Positions 1 through 8,772 of a stretch of DNA of 64,000 nt are shown here, in pieces (position 1 is the stretch's first letter; each line of letters starts with the position of its first letter). The notes under the pieces were generated by a model. The model did not search any database and had not been told where the DNA came from. It saw only the letters and a program-made list of their open reading frames with translations. The stretch spans positions 62,001 to 126,000 of the forward strand of contig CAJXJY010000008.1 in the NCBI GenBank assembly GCA_913055875.1, given 5' to 3'. The position numbers and the translations under genes are program-made. The DNA comes from an uncultured Altererythrobacter sp. GTDB lineage: Bacteria; Pseudomonadota; Alphaproteobacteria; Sphingomonadales; Sphingomonadaceae.

Positions 1-359
1 TCGGGCCCGGCAATGCGACCCCAGCCGTCGTAGTCCTCCGAGTGGCCGCGCACATAGAGCATCCCGTTCACAGCCGAACCACCCCCCAAGCCCTTTCCGG
101 CGAGCCAAACCGTCGGTTCGTTCGGCCCACCCGCATAGGGCTCGGCCATGTTGAACCAGACATGGTCAGGATTGCTCAGGGTCATGCCGAATCCCTTGGG
201 CATGGTGACGAATACGGACTGGTTGTCGCCACCGGCCTCCAGCAGCAGCACGGTATTTGCGGGATCCTCGGACAGCCGGTTTGCAAGCACGCAGCCCGCC
301 GAACCGCCGCCGGCGATGATATAGTCCCAGCGCTCGCTCGAAGCGTCCTCGCTAGGCAT
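1..359 (-). CDS. GMC-family FAD oxidoreductase, N-terminal part (cut by window edge)
   Basis: This is the first ~119 residues of a glucose-methanol-choline oxidoreductase, a flavoenzyme family that oxidises alcohols to aldehydes or ketones. The start region reads WDYIIAGGGSAGCVLANRL (from about residue 11), the FAD-binding Rossmann motif, followed by LLLEAGGDN. Near residue 100 comes GKGLGGGSAVNGMLYVRG, the typical GMC signature with the asparagine that contacts FAD. The ATG at 359 overlaps the TAG stop of the Baeyer-Villiger gene by 8 nt, so the two are co-transcribed and translationally coupled, with this gene second. The rest lies beyond the left edge. A second complete GMC enzyme lies at 43388. 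The substrate is unknown; oxidation of an alcohol to the ketone used by the neighbouring monooxygenase is only an inference. Confidence 0.9.
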   Translation of the reverse strand, partial: MPSEDASSERWDYIIAGGGSAGCVLANRLSEDPANTVLLLEAGGDNQSVFVTMPKGFGMTLSNPDHVWFNMAEPYAGGPNEPTVWLAGKGLGGGSAVNGMLYVRGHSEDYDGWGRIAGP

Positions 360-1989
360 CGGCTGCTGCATCCATGCGGCGCAGATCGAAGCCACGATAG
401 CCGTCCGCCGCGACCTCGTCGCAGACCTTGCGATAGCGATCGAGACCGCCCTGGTAGGTCATGTAGCTGACCGGCTTGCCCGGCACATTCTGCCCTAAAT
501 ACCAATTGTTGGTGTCCTTGGCGCGCAGGTTGGCACTGCCGATCGCCGCCACCGTCATGGCCCATTCGACCTCGCTCTCGTGGCGCGGTTCAATCTCGGC
601 GATGCCCTCCGTATCCATGTATTGGAGGCAGTCTGCGATCCAGTCGACATGTTGCTCGATCGCCATGATGACATTGGCATGCACCGTCGGGCTTTGCGGG
701 CCGGTGATAGTAAACAGATTCGGAAAGCCGTGCATCATCAGGCCAAGCCAGGTTTCCGGCCCATGCGCCCATTTATCGTTGAGTTTCTGCCCACCCTTTC
801 CGGTGATGTTCATGTCGAGCAACGGCCCCGTCACCGCATCGTAGCCGGTCGCGATCACCAGCATGTCGAGCTCGATGAAGCGCCCGCTTTCGAGTTGCGC
901 GCCAGTTTGGGTGATACGCGCAATCGGGTCCTCGCGAATGTCGACCAGGCTGACATTGTCCTGGTTGAAGATCTCGAAATAGCCGGTGTCCATGATGATA
1001 CGGCGCGTGCCGAACGGATTGACCGTTGGACACAGCTTCTCGGCCAGGTCGGGATCGTCGACGATGCCGCGGATTTTTCCGCGCACCCATTCGGAAACCT
1101 CCGCATTTACTTCGGCATCGGTGCCGATGTCGGCGAAGGCGGCAAGAAGGTCCTGCCGCCCGATATTCCAGCGCCGCTCGTATTCGGCGAAACGCTTCTC
1201 CTTCGCGATGGCGAAGGCCTTCATTGCCATCGGCGGTTCGATCGTCGCCGCCCCGAAACTGTTGCGCTGGACGTGGCGCAATTTGCCATAGGTCCGTTTC
1301 GCCTCGGCCTTCTCGTCCTTGGTCAGCGGACGGTTGAGTGCGGGCAGGCTGTATTGCGCGGTACGTTGGAAAACGAATAGGTGCCCCGCCTCTGCCGCGA
1401 TGGCGGTGGAAGCCTGTACGCCGGTTGACCCGGTGCCGATCACGCCGACATTCTTACCCTCGAAGCCGACCGGGTCGTGCGGCCACCGCCCGGTGTGGTG
1501 GAGCGGCCGCGCGAAGTCCTCTATGCCGGGAATGTCGGGCAGGTTGGGCGTGGAAAGACAGCCCGCAGCGGAGATCACGACCGGCGCTTCAAATGGGGTT
1601 CCCGTGTCGGTTTCGACCACCCACAGCCCGCGCTCCTCGTCGCGGGTAATCGCGGTAACGGTCGTCTCGAAACGGATATCGCGCTTCAGGTCGTGCCGCC
1701 GCGCGACCTCTTCGATATAGGCGAGAATTTCCGGCTGGGCGGAGTACCGCTCGCTCCAGTCCCATTCCTGCTCGAGCTCCCGGTCCCAAGGGACCGAGTA
1801 TTCCACGCTCGGCACGTCGCACCGCGCGCCAGGGTAGCGATTCCAGTACCAGGTACCGCCGACATCGCCCGCACGCTCCAGCGCGACGGCGCTCTCGCCG
1901 AGCCCGCGCAGCTTCCACAGCATGTGCAGGCCGCCGAAGCCCGCACCGATTACCACCACATCGAATTGCTCGGCCATATCCTCGCCCAT
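352..1989 (-). CDS. Baeyer-Villiger-type flavin monooxygenase (cyclohexanone monooxygenase-like)
   Basis: The 545-residue length is that of cyclohexanone monooxygenase-like enzymes, which insert one oxygen of O2 next to a ketone using FAD and NADPH to give an ester or lactone. The FAD Rossmann motif GAGFGG is at residues 15-20, followed by GGTWYWNRYPGARCD near 44-58. The NADPH motif GTGSTG is at 185-190. The Baeyer-Villiger fingerprint FxGxxxHxxxW(P/D) is present at 159-170, but its glycine is arginine (F159, R161, H165, W169, P170). The start is the first of two in-frame ATGs (1989 and 1977); neither has a strong ribosome site. It is divergent from the amidohydrolase operon at 2098 and first in an operon with the GMC oxidoreductase. 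It is one of three such monooxygenases here. Type I BVMO is the best call; the ketone substrate is unknown. Confidence 0.88.
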   Translation of the reverse strand: MGEDMAEQFDVVVIGAGFGGLHMLWKLRGLGESAVALERAGDVGGTWYWNRYPGARCDVPSVEYSVPWDRELEQEWDWSERYSAQPEILAYIEEVARRHDLKRDIRFETTVTAITRDEERGLWVVETDTGTPFEAPVVISAAGCLSTPNLPDIPGIEDFARPLHHTGRWPHDPVGFEGKNVGVIGTGSTGVQASTAIAAEAGHLFVFQRTAQYSLPALNRPLTKDEKAEAKRTYGKLRHVQRNSFGAATIEPPMAMKAFAIAKEKRFAEYERRWNIGRQDLLAAFADIGTDAEVNAEVSEWVRGKIRGIVDDPDLAEKLCPTVNPFGTRRIIMDTGYFEIFNQDNVSLVDIREDPIARITQTGAQLESGRFIELDMLVIATGYDAVTGPLLDMNITGKGGQKLNDKWAHGPETWLGLMMHGFPNLFTITGPQSPTVHANVIMAIEQHVDWIADCLQYMDTEGIAEIEPRHESEVEWAMTVAAIGSANLRAKDTNNWYLGQNVPGKPVSYMTYQGGLDRYRKVCDEVAADGYRGFDLRRMDAAADA

Positions 1990-2040
1990 CGACCCTATTC
2001 GGGTATCTCTTTAGCCTTGACCGGCCCTAGGAGTAAAGTA

Positions 2041-2057
2041 TGATACACACTATATCA
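2041..2057. promoter_or_regulatory. Inverted repeat between divergent monooxygenase and amidohydrolase genes
   Basis: The sequence has arms TGATA (2041-2045) and TATCA (2053-2057) around a 7-nt spacer, in the 108-nt gap between the divergent starts at 1989 and 2098. It is A+T rich against its surroundings. It resembles, but does not match well, the 16-bp motif found upstream of other operons in the window. It could be an operator for one or both operons; no binding data exist. Confidence 0.35.
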
Positions 2058-2097
2058 CAGATAGCGCTGCCGCAATGGGCGCATACGGGAGACGGAG

Positions 2098-3855
2098 ATG
2101 CTGTTCGATACGCTGATCAAGGGTGGTACCGTGGTCGACGGTACCGGCGCCGATGCCCGCAAGGCCGATGTGCGCATCACCGACGGCAGGATCGTCGGCG
2201 TAGGTCCCGATCTCGAAAAGGGCCCGCGTGAACGGCTCGTCGACGCAACCGGCTGCTACGTCACCCCCGGCTTCATCGAAACGCACAACCATTACGACGC
2301 CCCGATGTGGTGGAACCCCAACCTCGAGCCGATGAGCGGCTACGGCGTCACTTCCAGCATCAACGGCAATTGCGGCTTCACGGCGGCGCCGGTCAGCGAC
2401 GATCCGCAGGCGCGCGATGCGATGATCAAGATCTTCTCCTTCTTCGAGGACATTCCGATCACGCCGTTCCGCGAAGCACTGCCGTGGGACTGGCGCAGCT
2501 GGTCCGAATATCGCGACTCGATGCTGGGCAAATTGCGTGTGCCGGTGAACATGGAATTCTATTGCGGCCACATCGCCTTGCGGCTCGCGGTGATGGGTAT
2601 GGACGCGACGAAACGCGCCGCGACCGAGGACGAGATCACGCGGATGCAGGCGCAGTTGCGCGACGCGCTCGACGCGGGCGCGCTCGGGCTTTCAAGCAAT
2701 ACGATGGACTATGACGGGCAGGGTAATCCCGTTCCCTCACTGCTGGCCGAAGACCGGGAATTCGCCGCGCTGTTCGATGTGCTCGAGGAATACCAGGACA
2801 AGACCTTCCAGATCATGATGTCGGTATTCCAGCGCTACGAAGGCGAGAAAGACCTCGCGCGCTTCGATCCGCTGCTGAAGGGACGGAAATTCCGCACGCT
2901 GTGGGCGGGCGTGCCGACCCTGAAATTCCAGATGGCGCGGCTACCAAACACGCACGCGATCCACCAGCGGTTCAAGAACGAAGGGCGGCCGATGTACACC
3001 GCCTTCCACCACGTGCCGCCGACCACCAACGTCAATTTCTTCAACTCGCTCACCTTCGCACAGTCGAACAATCTCGTCTGGCACGAGCTGATCGAGGCCG
3101 ATGACGAGCAGGCCAAGTACGACCTGCTCGACGACCTCGACTGGCGCGCCCGCGCGCGCAAGGCGTGGGACGAGGACATGTATCCGCAGGCCTATTTCCG
3201 TCGCCCCGAGAAGGTTACGATGATCGAAAGCGAGAGCGGCCACGGGCCCTTCGGAGCCGACGTAACGCTGGCCGACGCGGTCGCGGCGAGCGACGGGGAG
3301 CATCCGTCGGACGCGCTGGCCGAATGGCTCAAGCTGAACGGGCTACATTCGACGCTGGTGTTCACGATCGATCGCGAATCGAACCAGATGATGGCGGACC
3401 TGTTCAAGGATCCCAATGCCATCGGCAACGTCTCGGATTCCGGCGCGCACGGGCAGATGCTGTGCGGTATCGGCGACCATATCGACCTGATCCTCGATTA
3501 CGTCGTCAACCAAAAGCTGCTGACGATCGAGGAGGCCGTCCACAATTGCACCGGCAAGCTGGCCGACTTCTTCGGCCTGCACGACCGGGGCAAGCTGGAG
3601 CCGGGCCGCAGCGCCGATGTGGCGGTGTGGAACATAGACGAGATCGAGCGCCGTCCGACGATCCGAATGTTCGACGTGCCCGACGGCTCGGGCGGGCGCA
3701 CCTGGCGCTATACCCGCCAGGCCGCACCGATGCGGCTGACCATGGTTGCCGGGCACCCGACCTTTCAGGCGGGCTTCTTCACCGGCAACTATCCGGGCAC
3801 GATCGCGGGGGAGCGGCCGGGCGGTGAAAGCGAGCTCGCCGAGGCAGCCGAGTGA
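2098..3855 (+). CDS. Amidohydrolase family protein, D-aminoacylase type (paralogue 1)
   Basis: This 585-residue protein belongs to the metal-dependent amidohydrolases annotated as N-acyl-D-amino-acid deacylases. The N-terminal beta-strand domain contains IKGGTVVDGTGADARKADV (residues 7-25) and leads to the metal site PGFIETHNHYDA, with H63 and H65 as expected ligands. A later DSGAHGQMLCGIGDH segment near residue 450 probably adds active-site residues. The ATG has ATACGGGAGACGGAG upstream. A close paralogue with the same HNH-F/Y-DA site is at 53215. Family enzymes hydrolyse amides, but members inside oxygenase clusters may act on other C-N or C-O bonds, including lactones; that is inference. 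It is followed after 13 nt by the Coq4-like gene in one operon. Confidence 0.85.
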   Translation: MLFDTLIKGGTVVDGTGADARKADVRITDGRIVGVGPDLEKGPRERLVDATGCYVTPGFIETHNHYDAPMWWNPNLEPMSGYGVTSSINGNCGFTAAPVSDDPQARDAMIKIFSFFEDIPITPFREALPWDWRSWSEYRDSMLGKLRVPVNMEFYCGHIALRLAVMGMDATKRAATEDEITRMQAQLRDALDAGALGLSSNTMDYDGQGNPVPSLLAEDREFAALFDVLEEYQDKTFQIMMSVFQRYEGEKDLARFDPLLKGRKFRTLWAGVPTLKFQMARLPNTHAIHQRFKNEGRPMYTAFHHVPPTTNVNFFNSLTFAQSNNLVWHELIEADDEQAKYDLLDDLDWRARARKAWDEDMYPQAYFRRPEKVTMIESESGHGPFGADVTLADAVAASDGEHPSDALAEWLKLNGLHSTLVFTIDRESNQMMADLFKDPNAIGNVSDSGAHGQMLCGIGDHIDLILDYVVNQKLLTIEEAVHNCTGKLADFFGLHDRGKLEPGRSADVAVWNIDEIERRPTIRMFDVPDGSGGRTWRYTRQAAPMRLTMVAGHPTFQAGFFTGNYPGTIAGERPGGESELAEAAE

Positions 3856-3868
3856 GGGAGGTCGGGCA

Positions 3869-4744
3869 ATGAACGAAATGAAAAGGATCGAGGACCGCGA
3901 CCCTTCGGAAGTCTTCCGCCGTCAGGGCGGTATGACTGCCCAGGAAGCCGCCTATATGCGGCAGGGCAAGGTTCCCGTCGCGGGCAGCGTGCCGATGAGC
4001 ACTTCGAAATATTTGAACAGTCCGCTATTCAAGGACGCCTTCGCCACTATGGCGCTGCGCCGCTACGGCGACGATCTGCCCTTTACCTGGGACATTCCGG
4101 AGATGAGCCGCGGCATCGCCGACGTCACCGACTATTTCGCCGCTGCCGACGCCGTTACCGCGGAGCGCGAAGCCAACCCCGCTTTCGATGCCTGGCTGAC
4201 CGAGCGCAAAGCGATCGTGATCGAACCTGGCGATGTCGCCGACTGCGCGGAGGGAACGCTCGGCCACGAGGTGCACAAGTTCCTTACCCAATCGGGCATG
4301 ACCATGCGCTTCGTGATGAACTACGACGCGCAAAGCGACTACGAATTCATCATCCGCGCGATCGGCCACAGCCACGATCTGCAACACCTGCTGACCGGCT
4401 TCGGACCCAACCATGCCGGCGAGCACGCGCTTGCAGTGATGAACGTGACCGCCAACGCCAGCCTGCTCTCCCCCGCGCTCGCGCATGAGGTGAACATCAA
4501 CAACAGCTTCGTGTCGAGTGCGCTCTATGCCCGGACGGTGTTCAACTATCCGGGCGGCGTTTCGCTAATGATGGAAGCCACGCGGCGGGGCGTCGAGGCG
4601 GGGCAGGCACTCGACACGCCGCTGTTCATGGTCGACTACACCCGGTATCTCGACACCCCACTGGACGAAGCCGCAGCCGAACTGGGCTTCGCGCGCGGCC
4701 CCGGCGATGCTTGGGAGGAGCTTAACCACCTGCTGCACGACTGA
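3869..4744 (+). CDS. Coq4-like protein
   Basis: The 291-residue product carries the Coq4 metal motif HDxxHx11E (H169, D170, H173, E185) within HSHDLQHLLTGFGP and the following helix. Authentic Coq4 works in ubiquinone biosynthesis and binds a divalent metal at this site. Here the gene follows a catabolic amidohydrolase by 13 nt in an operon, and the protein has ~60 extra N-terminal residues, so a secondary-metabolite role is more likely than ubiquinone synthesis. ATG 3869 is chosen because GGGAGG lies just upstream; an upstream in-frame extension would overlap the preceding gene heavily. Its reaction is unknown; an oxidative decarboxylation or quinone-like substrate is speculation from the family. 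Confidence 0.78.
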   Translation: MNEMKRIEDRDPSEVFRRQGGMTAQEAAYMRQGKVPVAGSVPMSTSKYLNSPLFKDAFATMALRRYGDDLPFTWDIPEMSRGIADVTDYFAAADAVTAEREANPAFDAWLTERKAIVIEPGDVADCAEGTLGHEVHKFLTQSGMTMRFVMNYDAQSDYEFIIRAIGHSHDLQHLLTGFGPNHAGEHALAVMNVTANASLLSPALAHEVNINNSFVSSALYARTVFNYPGGVSLMMEATRRGVEAGQALDTPLFMVDYTRYLDTPLDEAAAELGFARGPGDAWEELNHLLHD

Positions 4745-4750
4745 CGCGCG

Positions 4751-5317
4751 TCAGCGGCGATCGAATATCGGCGCGAATACTAGCCGGTCAAGATATTCCG
4801 CAACCTCTTCGGGCGGCACGTCTGCGTGATCGCGGACCCACCAAGCGAGAATCGCGAAGATCGCGTTGACTGCAAAATGGCTGCCGAGCGTCGGCGGCAA
4901 ACCTATTAGCTGTTCGGACGGCTGCCCCCGCGCTACCTCGAGCGTGTCGTGCAGCATCACTTCTCGCATGGCATCGGCGGATCCGCCGGCCAGAAGGACG
5001 CGATAGGCGTCGCGGTGCTTGGCGACGTAGCGACAGATTTCCATCGCCGCCTGCCGATGGTCGGCAGTCGCCATGAAGGGAGCGACACGAACGTTGATTT
5101 CATGAATGAGGCTTTCGGTCGCCGCCTCCCACAATGCGTGCTTGTCCGGGTAGTGGCGAAAGAAGGTGGCGTAGCCCAACCCCGCTTCGGAGACGATCTC
5201 GACCACCGAAATCTCGTCGAACGGCTTGCGGGCGATAAGCGACAGCATTGCCTGGTGAAGCCGCTCGCGACTGCGCGCCGCACGAGGATCGATCGCCTTT
5301 TCCGCCACGTTGCTCAC
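4751..5317 (-). CDS. TetR family transcriptional regulator
   Basis: This 188-residue protein has the TetR N-terminal helix-turn-helix at about residues 33-66 (FDEISVVEIVSEAGLGYATF, then the FRHYPDKHALW turn), followed by a divergent helical ligand-binding domain. TetR proteins usually repress genes until a small ligand binds. It is transcribed convergently with the Coq4-like gene (6 nt apart) and lies alone between that operon and the hydrolase at 5370. I see no copy of the 16-bp island motif directly upstream of it. It is one of three regulators in the island and a candidate controller of the flanking oxygenase and hydrolase genes. Confidence 0.9.
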   Translation of the reverse strand: MSNVAEKAIDPRAARSRERLHQAMLSLIARKPFDEISVVEIVSEAGLGYATFFRHYPDKHALWEAATESLIHEINVRVAPFMATADHRQAAMEICRYVAKHRDAYRVLLAGGSADAMREVMLHDTLEVARGQPSEQLIGLPPTLGSHFAVNAIFAILAWWVRDHADVPPEEVAEYLDRLVFAPIFDRR

Positions 5318-5369
5318 GGCGTGAGATTACCCGTCATGACAGCCCGTGCAATGCGTACGGCAAATCAAT

Positions 5370-6305
5370 TCACATCACGGCGTCTACGAGCCGCTTCTTG
5401 ATGAAGGCGAACGAGGCGCGCGCACTTTCAAGTGCGAATATGCCGGCAAACCCATGGAAGGTTCCGTCATAATCGCGATATTCGACCGGCACGCCGGCCG
5501 CCTTGAGCCTCCGGGCATAATTCGCGCCGTCGTCGCGCAGAGGGTCGAAGCCCGCGGTGACGATCGTGGCCGGAGGTAGACCCGACAGGTCGCTCGCCTT
5601 TCCCGGCGCGGCGAACTGATCCGCATCGGCGTCGGCATCGCCGAGATATTGCTGCCAGTACCAACGCATGCTTTCGGTCGTCAGGTAGTAGCCGGTCGCA
5701 TTCTCCTGGTAGGATGCAGTGTCGAAATCATTGTCGATCACCGGGTAGATCAGCACTTGGTGCACGATCGCCGGACCGTCATTGTCGCGCGCCCACAGAC
5801 ACAGCGCCGCCGCCAGGGCGCCGCCCGCGCTGTCGCCGCTAACGACAATGCTACCCGTGTCGATGCCCTTTTGGGCCGCGGCCGGGCTGGCGAGCCATTG
5901 CAACGCCGCGCGGCTGTCCTCGAACGCGGCCGGGTGCGGATGCTCGGGCGCGAGCCTATACTCGACCGAAACCACGATCAGCCCGGTTTCGAGTGCGAGC
6001 GTGCGGCAATAGGGGTCGTGGGTGTCGATGCTGCAGGTCACGAACCCGCCCCCATGCATGTAAAGCAGAGCCGGGCGCGGCTCGGCGTTCGCTCCGTGCC
6101 GGTAGAGGCGGACCGTCACCTGAACGCCATCGCGCTCGATATCGAACGTCTCGACGTGATCGATTTCTACCACCTCGATCTCGCGACCGGCTAGATCGGC
6201 GGCACGCTCCGCGCGATATTCATGGGCCACAGTCTCGGCTGTCGGAAGCGGCGCCATGCTGTCCAGCAATTTCATCATCGCCTCGGCGTCGGAATCCATC
6301 GGCAT
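5370..6305 (-). CDS. Alpha/beta hydrolase, hormone-sensitive lipase (HSL) type
   Basis: The 311-residue product has the HSL signature: oxyanion-hole motif YMHGGGFVTC near residues 80-90 and nucleophile elbow GDSAGGALAAALC near 160, with a late aspartate and the histidine in DGTFHGF as the rest of the triad. These enzymes hydrolyse carboxyl esters, including small or bulky alicyclic esters. ATG 6305 is supported by AGAGGAAT 5 nt upstream. It is divergent from the SDR at 6389 and probably shares a control region with it. Hydrolysis of an ester made by a Baeyer-Villiger monooxygenase is a reasonable but unproven role. Confidence 0.9.
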   Translation of the reverse strand: MPMDSDAEAMMKLLDSMAPLPTAETVAHEYRAERAADLAGREIEVVEIDHVETFDIERDGVQVTVRLYRHGANAEPRPALLYMHGGGFVTCSIDTHDPYCRTLALETGLIVVSVEYRLAPEHPHPAAFEDSRAALQWLASPAAAQKGIDTGSIVVSGDSAGGALAAALCLWARDNDGPAIVHQVLIYPVIDNDFDTASYQENATGYYLTTESMRWYWQQYLGDADADADQFAAPGKASDLSGLPPATIVTAGFDPLRDDGANYARRLKAAGVPVEYRDYDGTFHGFAGIFALESARASFAFIKKRLVDAVM

Positions 6306-6309
6306 TGCA

Positions 6310-6325
6310 ATTCCTCTATTTCAAA
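6310..6325 (+). promoter_or_regulatory. Island motif site (weaker copy) between divergent hydrolase and SDR genes
   Basis: ATTCCTCTATTTCAAA matches the copy at 8903 in 13 of 16 positions and keeps the T8, T12 and A15 common to all copies. It lies in the 83-nt gap between the starts at 6305 and 6389. Part of it, read on the minus strand, also serves as the ribosome-binding site of the hydrolase, so some of the likeness may be chance. Confidence 0.45.
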
Positions 6326-6388
6326 TCACGTTTATCAGCTTCCAATTGGGCTTTTTAGAGCATAGAAGGGGAAAAAGAGGAAGTTGAA

Positions 6389-7135
6389 TTGACGATTGCA
6401 AGCGGAGAAAGGCTCAAGGGGCGCAAGATAGTCGTGACCGGCGCGGCTTCGGGCATGGGCGAAGCCGTGGCGCGGCTGTTCGCGGCCGAAGGCGCGGCGC
6501 TGACATTGCTCGATATCACCGAAGCGAGGCTCTCCGCAATCGCCGACGAATTGGGCCAGCACGCCGTCGCGGGCGACATCTCCGACGAGAACGGGGTCGA
6601 ACGCGCGATTTCCGGCGCTGCCGAGCGGATGGGCGGGATCGACGGATTGGTGAATGTCGCCGGTATCCTGGTCCGCAAGCCGGTGCGCGAGACAAGCTTC
6701 GCCGATTTCCAGCGCGTGCTGAGCGTGAACCTTGGGGGTCCGTTTCTGACCTGCCGCGCCGCCTTGCCACTTTTGGAGCAGGCCGAATTTGGCACGATTA
6801 TCAATGTTGCCTCACTGGCCGGCCTGCGCTCGCAACCGGGTCTCGCCGCCTATTCGGCTACCAAGGCCGGTCTCGTCGCCTTTACCGAGGCCCTTTCGGG
6901 CGAACTGGGTCCGACCGTGCGCATCAATGCGGTCTGCCCGGGCGTCATCGAGACCCCGATGACCGCCTATATGTTCGAAGACGACAGCCCGCACGTCGCG
7001 GTGGAAACGCTCAATCGCGCAGCTCGACCCGGAACGCCGGAAGAGGTAGCAAAGGTCTGCCTCTTTTTGTCGACGCCGGAATCGGCTTTTGTTTCCTCGG
7101 CTGCGATAGCCGTTACGGGCGGGCATTTTCGCTGA
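6389..7135 (+). CDS. Short-chain dehydrogenase/reductase
   Basis: A classical SDR of 248 residues: cofactor loop TGAASGMG near residue 13, NVAGI near 87, catalytic serine in NVASLAG, catalytic YSATKAG, and VCPGVIETPM after it. Such enzymes interconvert secondary alcohols and ketones with NAD(P). The start is TTG, chosen because AAAGAGG sits 9-10 nt upstream and no ATG is near. It heads an operon with the FadR-type regulator (55 nt later) and the TIGR03084 protein. The aspartate/leucine after the second strand (LLDITEA) suggests NAD rather than NADP; this is inference. Confidence 0.9.
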   Translation: MTIASGERLKGRKIVVTGAASGMGEAVARLFAAEGAALTLLDITEARLSAIADELGQHAVAGDISDENGVERAISGAAERMGGIDGLVNVAGILVRKPVRETSFADFQRVLSVNLGGPFLTCRAALPLLEQAEFGTIINVASLAGLRSQPGLAAYSATKAGLVAFTEALSGELGPTVRINAVCPGVIETPMTAYMFEDDSPHVAVETLNRAARPGTPEEVAKVCLFLSTPESAFVSSAAIAVTGGHFR

Positions 7136-7190
7136 CGGTGCAATAATCGCCGGCGAATTCGAAGACACGACACGTCAAGGACCGAAACAA

Positions 7191-7970
7191 GTGGCAGAAA
7201 CAAAAACGAAGCGCAGCACGGCCAACTCGGTTTCGGCAGTCGATGCCGCAGCGAAGGAGTTGAGGATCTACGCCCTGTCGAAGGACGACGGCGAATTCCT
7301 CGGCTCGGAAGAGGACATGATCGGCCGGCTCGGGGTGAGCCGCCCGACCCTGCGGCAGGCGTCGGCGCGCGTCGTTCAGGAAAGCCTGATTACGATCAAG
7401 CGCGGTGTCGGTGGCGGCTATTTCGCCGCCCGGCCCGGCTCGCTCAGCGTCAGCCGTATGGCGGCGTTATACCTGATGAGCCGCAACGCCGGCCTGTCGG
7501 AAACCACCGCCGCTATGGAGCCCCTGCGGGCCGAACTGGCCAAGCGCGCCGCGCGCAACAAGAACCCGGCACTGCGAGCCAAGCTGAAGAAATTCATCGA
7601 CTGCCAGGTCGATCTCGAGGCGGGCGAGAACGAAGCCGACGGCCACGGCTATCGCGAGTTCCTGCGCAGCGAGCGGCTGTTCGGCGAGATTCTCGGCGAA
7701 ATGAGCCAGAACGCTGTGCTGACCCTGCTGCTGGAGATTCTCTACGATTTTACTGCGCAGTTGCGACGCGAGCAGGATGTGCTGATCAACCGGCCCGATC
7801 GTGTGGCGACCTACCGCAAACTGCGGCTCAAGCTCGCCAATGCGATTCTCGAAGGCGACGTGGAAATGGCCGAGTTGGCCAGCCACCGCTGCTCCGGCAC
7901 GATCGAGGACTGGATGAAGAAGGGCCTCGAAAACACCATGTTCAAGGACTCGGTGCTGCAGAATGGCTGA
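7191..7970 (+). CDS. FadR-subfamily GntR transcriptional regulator
   Basis: This 259-residue protein has a winged helix-turn-helix (SEEDMIGRLGVSRPTLRQAS, then the wing IKRGVGGGYF at about residues 40-85) and an all-helical FCD-type effector domain. FadR-type regulators commonly sense carboxylates or acyl-CoA esters. The start is GTG 7191. The gene sits between the SDR and the TIGR03084 gene, overlapping the latter by 8 nt. Because its operon appears to carry an island motif site at 6310, and FadR-type operators often have a GT(n)AC-like centre as the strongest island site does, it is my preferred candidate for the regulator of that motif; this is inference. Confidence 0.88.
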   Translation: MAETKTKRSTANSVSAVDAAAKELRIYALSKDDGEFLGSEEDMIGRLGVSRPTLRQASARVVQESLITIKRGVGGGYFAARPGSLSVSRMAALYLMSRNAGLSETTAAMEPLRAELAKRAARNKNPALRAKLKKFIDCQVDLEAGENEADGHGYREFLRSERLFGEILGEMSQNAVLTLLLEILYDFTAQLRREQDVLINRPDRVATYRKLRLKLANAILEGDVEMAELASHRCSGTIEDWMKKGLENTMFKDSVLQNG

Positions 7971-8772
7971 CCCGTCGACGGTCGTCGCGCTGTGCGAAGA
8001 CCTGCTCGCGGAAAACCGGGAACTGGACGGTTTCGTATCCGGCCTTGCCGACGCGGACTGGAAGCGCCCTACGCCGTTTTTCGACTGGACCGCACGCGAT
8101 CAGATCCTTCACCTGCACCAAGTCGATAATTTTGGCTTGGTCTCGCTCGACGATCGCGACGCCTTCGCCGCCATGGTCGAGGATATCCGCGCGCAGCAAG
8201 CAGAGGGCATCGAACTGTCCGAACAGGTGCGCCGCGAATTCGCGGGAATTTCCGATGCGGAAGTGCTGAAGACCTGGCGCAAAGGTTATGAGAATATCGT
8301 GCAGCAATTGCGCGATGCGCCCGAGGGCTATCGCGTCGTCTGGTTCGGACCGGAGATGGGCGTGCTGTCCTTCGCGACTGCGCGGCTAATGGAGGTGTGG
8401 GCGCACGGCCAGGACATCTACGACCTGTTTGGTGTCGAGCGCAAGCCGACCGGGCGCGTCCGGCATATCTGCGATCTCGGCGTGCGCACCTTCGGGTGGT
8501 CGTTCCGCAATCGCGGTCTCGAAGTGTCTGCTCGTCCGGACGTCCGACTTACGCCTCCCTCGGGCGACGAGTGGGACTGGCCCGGCGAAGGCCAGGGTTC
8601 GGTCCGCGGCCCGGCGCTCGATTTTGCGATGGTCGTGACGCAACGCCGCGCATTCGAGGATACCGCGCTCGTCGCAGAGGGTGACGCGGCGAAAAAGTGG
8701 CTGGAGATCGCGCAATGCTTCGCCGGCGCGCCGCAGGAGCGCGCTGCACCCGGTTCACGTCCGGCGCTGTAG
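7963..8772 (+). CDS. TIGR03084-family metal-binding protein (DinB/mycothiol-isomerase-like fold)
   Basis: The 269-residue protein matches the family of putative metal-binding proteins related to DinB and to mycothiol-dependent maleylpyruvate isomerase. Visible landmarks are WTARDQILHLHQVDN near residue 42, MEVWAHGQDIYDLFG near 145, and a C-terminal region with WPGEGQGSVRGPALDF. The spaced histidines fit a three-ligand metal site in a four-helix bundle. Its reaction is unknown. It overlaps the regulator gene by 8 nt, so it is translationally coupled to it. Members occur next to acyl-CoA catabolic genes in actinobacteria and sphingomonads, consistent with the ligase and dehydrogenases that follow. 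Confidence 0.75.
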   Translation: MADPSTVVALCEDLLAENRELDGFVSGLADADWKRPTPFFDWTARDQILHLHQVDNFGLVSLDDRDAFAAMVEDIRAQQAEGIELSEQVRREFAGISDAEVLKTWRKGYENIVQQLRDAPEGYRVVWFGPEMGVLSFATARLMEVWAHGQDIYDLFGVERKPTGRVRHICDLGVRTFGWSFRNRGLEVSARPDVRLTPPSGDEWDWPGEGQGSVRGPALDFAMVVTQRRAFEDTALVAEGDAAKKWLEIAQCFAGAPQERAAPGSRPAL

